This document shows positions 58,070 through 64,000 of a stretch of DNA of 64,000 nt, piece by piece. The notes beneath the pieces are model-generated. The model was not told the DNA's origin, did no database searches, and was given only the letters and a program-made list of their open reading frames with translations. This DNA comes from Porphyra umbilicalis. Its lineage: Eukaryota; Rhodophyta; Bangiophyceae; Bangiales; Bangiaceae. The position numbers and the translations under genes are program-made. The stretch's first letter is position 1. Every line of letters starts with the position of its first letter. The stretch is from assembly GCA_002049455.2 (NCBI GenBank), contig KV918923.1, positions 62,001-126,000 of the forward strand, written 5' to 3'.

Positions 58070-59100
58070 GCGCCTCTCCGTGGCACTCACAGCGTTGGAG
58101 GTGGCGCGCCACCCCAGTGCCTTCCCGATCAGCCGCCGCCGCGGAGGGAAGTCTGCGAGGGTCGTGGTCGGCGACTGGCACCAACACGTGGCCAGGGCAC
58201 CGCCGGCCGGAGGCGGTGACTGCTCCGCCATGCGCTTGACGCAGCGCCGGAAGCCGCTGCCATCCCGCAAGTCGCCGATTGGCTCAGAGTCGGACCCACA
58301 GACAAACAAAGCGCCTCTGCGCAGTACTCTTCCACACGCATCACGCGCGTCAGCGACCGACGCCGCCGACCCGCCCGCCTTGCGGCGGCTCGCGGTCCGT
58401 GCGACCGCCAGAACCACCGACACGCCGACCGCGTCGACGTTCGCGGTGGCGCCGCGCGCCGGAGCTGGGTGGTGACGGCGGTGGAATTGGCCGGCAACAC
58501 AGGGGAACGGGCGCGTGGCGCCGCCACCAGAGGGGGAAAGGTCGAGTGTGCTGGTTGGCGGCGGGCGGCACCGACACAGCGCTAGTGGGCTGCCGGACGT
58601 GGGCAGTGGATTCTTCGCCACGCGCTCGGCGCAACGTCGGTGGCCGTCGCCAACGCGCGAGTCGCCGCCAGAGGCAGCGTCGGACCCCCCCTCTGAAACC
58701 AGCACCCCCGAAACGTCTCCTCCCGCGCCCTCCGCACGCCTCGGCAGTCGACGCAGCAGGTCCTCTGCAGTTCGCGCGGCCTGCGGGCCGTGCGGCCGCC
58801 CAAGCCGCCGAGACGCCGTCCACGTCGCCATCCGCAGCTCAGCCGCGCCTGTCATCCCAGTGGAAACAGCGGTGCAGGTGGCGCACCACCGCGGCGCGGT
58901 AGCCCTGCGCCGCCGCCGTGGAGAAAAGGCAGTAGTGGTAGTCGGTTGGAACCGGCGCCGTCACGGCGCCGGCGGGCTGCCGGACATTGGCGTTGGGTGC
59001 TTCGCGACGCGTTCGGCGCAGCGGCGATGGCCGCCGCCATTTTGCGGGCCGCTGCCTGGCACGAGCTCGTAAGAAGCGACATAAGCTGGTGCCGGCAGTT
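58070..59100. repeat. Three diverged tandem copies of a ~387-bp unit
   Basis: A segment around GGGCTGCCGGAC...TTCGCCACGCGCTCGGCGCAACG recurs at about 58203, 58587 and 58974. The last two copies are clearest, 387 bp apart. 387 is a multiple of three, and the minus strand stays open through most copies, giving repeated Pro/Arg/Ser-rich segments. This may be a relic repeat protein or a satellite. Confidence 0.6.
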
Positions 59101-59569
59101 GCGCAGCTTCTCCAGTTAGGCGAAGACGTCGGAGGAAACTCCGGTGTCGGGTCACGACGTATGAGAATGGCGCAAAGGACGTTGGGTGAGTGGGAGAAAC
59201 TCAAGAAGAGCGACGCTGCATTTTTCGAGTCAATGAGAACGAAAAAAAAGGAGTAGGGACTTATGTCTGGTTTTGATGCGACCCGATTTCACTGTCAAGA
59301 AGCTTGAAGCAAGCATTACGAATGACTCCAGACCCTGCGATTAGAAATGTGGTACCACGGTGTACAGGGCAACGGCCATCTACCCCTTGACGCGAGCGTC
59401 ACTGCACCACTTGCCGCAGCACGAGTTTTACGTCGTGGGCGAATCTGTGTTACGGAGCATAGCACCCCAGTATAACGACCCTCTCCTGACATATCTGGTC
59501 AGGCCTTCTTAATTCTGAGTCGAAGCAGACGCAACGTTTGAAACCGGGAGGATTGAAAACCACTTATCG

Positions 59570-59635
59570 CATTCTCCTTGATTCGAACCCACGACCACGG
59601 AGCTGGGCATTTCCGCACTACGCCACCAGGACCTG
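59570..59635 (-). other. tRNA-like sequence with A- and B-box (SINE-like or tRNA pseudogene)
   Basis: On the minus strand TGGCGTAGTGCGG (59625-59613) resembles the internal Pol III A-box. GGTTCGAATCA (59589-59579) matches the B-box with one difference, at normal spacing. The T-stem and acceptor do not pair (GTGGG faces CAAGG), so it is not a functional tRNA. It may be the head of a tRNA-derived SINE. Confidence 0.4.
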
Positions 59636-60156
59636 TGATGCCAAGTAGGTTCATGTGAAACTCGAAGGCACCATTTTTTGAGACATACCGGGTTTCATTT
59701 CCGTCATGAAGAAGCTCCCAGCTCCGCCTGAGAGGCCGCGTCATTAGGACCTATGATCTTCCTGGGCTTTGTTACCGCCCGTTGCACGTGGCACCTCGAA
59801 CGTCTTTTGTCAGTACAGCAGTCGTGCTCTCGGCAGTTTCGATGCTCACTCCCGTGCAGATCACACCCGGCGCCTCCGCCGGAGATCTCTCCAAATTCGT
59901 GGGAATCACCCATGATGGCGCCGATGTGATCATGGACCACTCCTCTCTGAGGCGTTCGCGGGCATCTTGCGAACGGAATAGAGCGTTTCCACCACTTTCT
60001 CTGACAGTAGCATGCCAATGGCAGATGCGCTGCTCTGACGCCTGCGAACAATGGTCAGCCTTCCCACTCACGCCTGGATGAAGGTCTCTTTTCACGCAAA
60101 AACCTGCTTTCACTTAGCCAGAAAGAAAACTGCAAGTAAAACACGCATGGCACCCA
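59636..60156. other. No recognisable gene
   Basis: Balanced composition, short frames only. Confidence 0.4.
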
Positions 60157-60392
60157 GGGGTTGTCAGAATACGGTATTTTGGCCGTATCCGGGCCAGAAT
60201 ACGGATATAATCCGGAATATGTCGCAGAATATTCGTCCATGATTGTCCATTGAAGAAACAAATACCAACTACGGGAAGCTCTGGACGTCACTATGTCAAT
60301 ATCCCGAGCTGCTGGCGCAAATAGATGTCGAATATTGTCGTTTTGTTTGCAATTACAGTAGCCCAAGATATCGGATATTTATCCTGACAACC
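60157..60392. mobile_element. Small AT-rich MITE candidate (~236 bp)
   Basis: The left end GGGGTTGTCAGAATACGG and the right end ATCCTGACAACCG are inverted over GGTTGTCAG plus a few bases. The same left-end sequence reappears in direct orientation at 60437 (GGGGTTGTCAGAAAACGG), suggesting a second, truncated copy beside it. The interior is far more AT-rich than its surroundings and contains repeated ATACGG/ATATCGG words. Confidence 0.5.
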
Positions 60393-62841
60393 GATTTAAC
60401 TCCAGATGAAATCCTGCTGGACTAAGCTTACGTTAAGGGGTTGTCAGAAAACGGCATCCGCCAATGAAGTCTCGTTTTCCAGACCGGGACCATTCCTGTC
60501 CAACCATCTCCACTCCCGCCTCCCCCCTCTCTCCCTGTTCTCTCCCAGCAAGATAAAACAACCAATACTCATGCTGCGCAGCGCGGCGTAGTGGAATGCG
60601 GCTCCGTGATGCCGTGGGGCGCCACCGCCGCCGCCGTAGCCGCCACAACGTGCCGGGCGGCAGCGCTGCGGGCGGCCGGCGGCGGGCAGCGGGCGTCGGG
60701 CGGCGGGCAGTGAATGGTGCGGTGCCTCAGCGGCGGCGGAGGCCGCGCCGGTGGCGGGCCGCGCCAGCGAGAACGGGGCGGCGGCTGCGGATTCCGGCGC
60801 GTGCGGGAGGTGCCGGCGGGGAACCCTACGAGGGTGTTGATTTAGGACGGGGGGGGAGGACGCTGCTGCTGACGGCGGCCGACGTCCTGGTGGGGTCCAT
60901 CGTCCTAGTGCTGAGAGGGCGGCAGAGCGCCGCTCACGGCCGGTCCGACGCTGCATCCACGTCGTCGCTGGCCGCTGCCAACCCGCATCGCATCCCCACC
61001 AGCATGACGGAAAGCGCAGGAGCCGCACCGCGGTGGTGCGTCCCCGCCGCAAACCACACCGCCGCTAAGAGGCGCTCCGCAGCGCCGTAGACGTCGAGTG
61101 GCGGGAGGGCAGCGACAAAGAGGTCGGAGCGTCCAAGACGGCTGCTGTGCCGGCGGCCGGAGGGCCGCGCGAATATGAGCGGGTCCGCCGCGGCGGCCCC
61201 GGACGCGTGCGTGGAGAACGGGACGGGTCGGTGCGGGGATGCTGTCTATTTTGGGGCTGGTAGCGGCTGCTCCTAGCGACGGCCCGGGCGCTAGTGGGGA
61301 CACCACCGACGCTGACTCCGCCACGACGAGGAGCGCGGCGGCGCCGCGGGTGGCGACGAGGGCGGCGCGTCCGCAGCTCTTGGGGTCGTGCGACACTCAA
61401 GGAGCGTCAAGGCGGGTTCATCGGCGGCATGGGCCGCGAGACAGAGAGGGGAGGGCAGGGAAGTGGCACTCGGGGCGTGATTCCTGCTTGGGGGCGAGCC
61501 GACGCTGCTGTTCTAGGCGGCCGCGGGGATAGCGGCGGCTGTCGGCCTGGCGCAAACAGAGAGATGGAGGGCTGCGCGGGCCCGACTGCCCACTGGTGCC
61601 GTCGTGGAGTTCTCCGCGTCATGACACCACGATAACCTTTCCTGCACGGCGGTGGCGGTGCAAGGCGAAACCACGGTGGTGCGCTACCACCGCCGTCGTC
61701 TCCTTCGTGGCAATGCGCGTGGCGGCGCCGGGCGTGGCGACGAGGCGGACGCTTCGGCGGCTCTGCCTTTCGAGCGGCTCTCTGGCCGCTCGAAGGCAGG
61801 TGGAAAGGGGGAATTGGCCCCCCGAAAGCACGGGAGAGGCGGAGCGGGGACGCTGGGAAGGTGCAGTACTTTTGGGAGCAGGCCGACTCGGCTGCTGCCG
61901 GAACGACTCGTACGGACGGCGGCCATCGGCGCGCGCCGAGCGGGTGCCGGAGCGCTGCTCAGGTCAGATTGCTGTATGGAGTCGCGTCGGTGCCGGGCGC
62001 TGCCCACTATAGACCCATTCTTCCCACAATGGCGGGAGCTGTGCGGGTTGGCGCCGTGGTGATGCGCCAACACTGCCGCCCGTATGTTTCCATCCCCTAC
62101 CTCGCGCCTGAGTCGTGGCCGTTGCGGTTCTCACCTCGCTCCTTCTGAACAAATCCTTCTGGCACTGCCATTGCCCCTTATTCGTCGGCAGCACCCGTTA
62201 CTGCTCGCCTGCAACGGGCGCTCGTTTGCCTGTCTTTCTGCCGCCTCGCTGTGCTTTTGTTGCACGCGGGGCGGCTGGTGCCCGGAGCCCGTGGAAGCAG
62301 AGACGGCCCGTTTTGATATTTTCTTTCCGAAACAGTGAAATGGGGGGTATCCTCGTCCCGGTGCCGGCCACCTGCCACCGGCGCCGCCATCGCCGCCAGG
62401 GCAGCAGCAGACGGCTCAGCGGGCGACGGCGGCCACGCTCCCTCCCACCTCCCACTGTGAGTGAGTGGCGCCGCACAACTGTCTCTGATGCGCGGCCGGT
62501 TCTCCGCCACGAGCGCCGCTGTGACGTGGCGACGCCGCGCGGGGGGGCGTGCGAAGAAAGCCTGTTGAAAGGAGGGCAGTTGGTGCGTACCTGCATGACG
62601 CTGGACGTCGAGGCGGGCGGCGGCGACGTTTGGGGCGGGGGGAAGGCTTCGGGGGACGGGAAGTTAAGTGTTAGTCGCCTTGGTGCTATAGCGGTGGCAC
62701 GGCCTGCGCCCCAGGTCTGGCAGGTCGGCGGCGTCAGCCGCCGAAGTGTGCGGGGAGGGTGCGGGGATAGGCGCTGTTGGGGGCGCGGTTGCGGCCGCGT
62801 CGCCCACAGGGGTACTCTGTGTGACGTGTGTCGGGGTCATT
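60393..62841. other. GC-rich region without a supportable gene
   Basis: Open frames exist on both strands, for example a plus-strand Arg/Ala-rich frame at 60596-61090 with TLLLTAADVLVGSIVLVLRG. They lack domains and carry frame-scrambled repeats of words also present at 58-59 kb (the GGTGGCG-ACGAGGGCGG type). This is probably decayed gene or repeat sequence. Confidence 0.3.
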
Positions 62842-63552
62842 TTATTCCTTGGACAGCAAGTTGTAAGTTGAATGCCAGTGGCGCTGAGCTGCCGATGCAC
62901 GAACCTTGAACGTGGGGCGAGGAAGTGCCTCGATGGCAAAGTCCCTGCGGCGCCCGCTGTTCTCGCTTTGCATAATGCCCCGCAGAGTGGAGTACGTTGC
63001 CCTTCGGAACATCTTGCTGTCTTGTTTGGGAGACGGCGGACGGGGGTCAATGAGCGCAAACGTCGCCGCGAGCGCCTCGCGCTGTTCGTGGGAGAATTCC
63101 TCGGGTCTCCGGCTGGCGACGGATACCGGCAGCTGGAGCATCAATGCCGGTGAGTCGCCGAGCACATGCACAGCCCACCCCAGCATTCGCAGGTACACGT
63201 GGTGGCGCAGTTTCAGATTCTCCAACCGCCTTCGCAAGGGTGTCCCGCTCGTTGTCACTGCCAACGCGTCGTCATTGGCGGCTAAGCCCAAGAAGAGCCC
63301 CTTTGCCGCGGGGTCCTTGTGCGCGAAAGTAAAAAGATTCTCCAGCACACAAAGCAGCGGTCCGACAAGGGGGGGCTCAATGGCCGCTGATGGAACCGAA
63401 AGAGGGATGTCCCGGGCCTCGTGGGGGTAGTAGTGCAGTGTAGAGGGGATTGAAGCAGGCGCAAGCGTTGGTAGCACAGTGGTTGCACGAGTAGTGGAGG
63501 TGAAGCGGGCATCTGTAGCAGGGGCTTTGGAATCAGGCACTTTTGGTTGCAT
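62842..63552 (-). CDS. Unidentified 236-residue protein
   Basis: A minus-strand frame with ordinary, non-repetitive composition, from the first in-frame ATG (63552-63550, MQPKVPDSK) to TAA (62844-62842). After a Thr/Ser/Ala-rich N-terminus (about 50 residues) comes a helical region: GPLLCVLENLFTFAHKDPAA, GLFLGLAANDDALAV, LRHHVYLRMLGWAVHVLGDS and FSHEQREALAATFALIDPR. The C-terminus is basic (RRATYSTLRGIMQ, RHWHSTYNLLSKE). There is no membrane segment or signal peptide. The frame is open further upstream to 63567, so an upstream exon is possible. I do not recognise the family. Confidence 0.5.
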   Translation of the reverse strand: MQPKVPDSKAPATDARFTSTTRATTVLPTLAPASIPSTLHYYPHEARDIPLSVPSAAIEPPLVGPLLCVLENLFTFAHKDPAAKGLFLGLAANDDALAVTTSGTPLRRRLENLKLRHHVYLRMLGWAVHVLGDSPALMLQLPVSVASRRPEEFSHEQREALAATFALIDPRPPSPKQDSKMFRRATYSTLRGIMQSENSGRRRDFAIEALPRPTFKVRASAAQRHWHSTYNLLSKE

Positions 63553-64000
63553 CAGGATATAGTCCACATCCCCTCACATGCACTCTGGGTTGAGTATTTG
63601 ACGAGGTCATATTCCCTGGCCTTTAGGACGGGGTGCTCTCAAAGTGTATTGGTGCACATATATACTTAGATAAAGGGAATTGATATCTGTTTCAGAGGTG
63701 GCAGTCTGCATTCGTGTCCTCAGGGATCTGAGGGCGTGTCGGCGTTGGAAGGATCGCGAGGACGCTAAAAAGCTAATAGAGTTACGTGACTAAGAAGGAT
63801 TCTCCGGCCACAAGGGTCACAGGGCCCGGACGGCGTCTGCCCCTCTGCCCCCACGCACCGCCCCGAGTTGCGCGCGGCGACCGCGCGCAGCGACTTGCGG
63901 GGATCGACGCGCCCACGATGACCCGCGGGAGATCGTGCGTGCGCGCCGTCTTCTTTTGCGGCGGCGCGTCGGCGGTTGCTGACGCCAGCTAGCGGCGCGG
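63553..64000. other. No recognisable gene
   Basis: Short AT-richer stretch (63560-63790), likely the promoter of the minus-strand gene, followed by GC-rich sequence running off the window edge. Confidence 0.4.

Noticed and set aside
59579-59640. Functional tRNA gene
   Set aside because: The T-stem and acceptor stem do not pair and no clear anticodon stem forms.

Overview
This is a GC-rich nuclear eukaryotic window with GT-AG introns, a Pol III tRNA gene, RNA polymerase subunit RPB4, presenilin, a cyclin, a plastid fibrillin and eukaryotic DNA transposons. Fibrillin (PAP) and a second protein with a transit-peptide-like N-terminus point to a photosynthetic host. Few introns in the housekeeping genes, strong Ala/Pro/Gly bias, and a tRNA disrupted in the D-arm (a trait known from the red alga Cyanidioschyzon merolae) make a red alga, perhaps a bangiophyte, my best guess. 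That is inference, not proof.

Layout. 0-4.3 kb: diverged tandem repeats and a small secreted Cys-rich ORF. 5-10.25 kb: two tandem Ala/Gly-rich paralogs with a cyclin-box-like C-terminus. 10.7-11.2 kb: an intact 489-bp MITE. 11.4-14.3 kb: plastid fibrillin (+) and a PHO80-like cyclin (-). 16.5-26.7 kb: a transposon-like block with a four-exon Plavaka/CACTA-type transposase (-) and a divergent gene with an acidic tail (+), flanked by related GTTGGGG-rich blocks. 28.7-34.5 kb: housekeeping island with a DnaJ-type zinc-finger protein (-), RPB4 (+), presenilin (-) and tRNA-Lys(CUU) (-). 34.6-37.1 kb: possible nonautonomous element.

38.9-48.7 kb is the most striking part. A second MITE copy is split by a 9,326-bp Tc1/mariner/IS630-type element (39319-48644) with about 41-bp terminal inverted repeats and a TA duplication. 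It carries its own transposase, an array of 520-bp repeats, a near-perfect 4.9-kb palindrome and a spliced Cys-rich gene of unknown role. 49.7-55.9 kb: a tyrosine recombinase with one frameshift and a 2OG-oxygenase-like gene. 56-64 kb: degenerate GC-rich repeats, small mobile-element traces and one unidentified gene.

Caveat for the whole window: homopolymer G/C runs of 8-28 bases are common, and at least four genes change reading frame at or near such runs. Either the assembly has homopolymer-length errors or these loci are truly frameshifted. Gene models in the GC-rich parts are therefore approximate. All family assignments were made by eye from motifs; no database search was possible.
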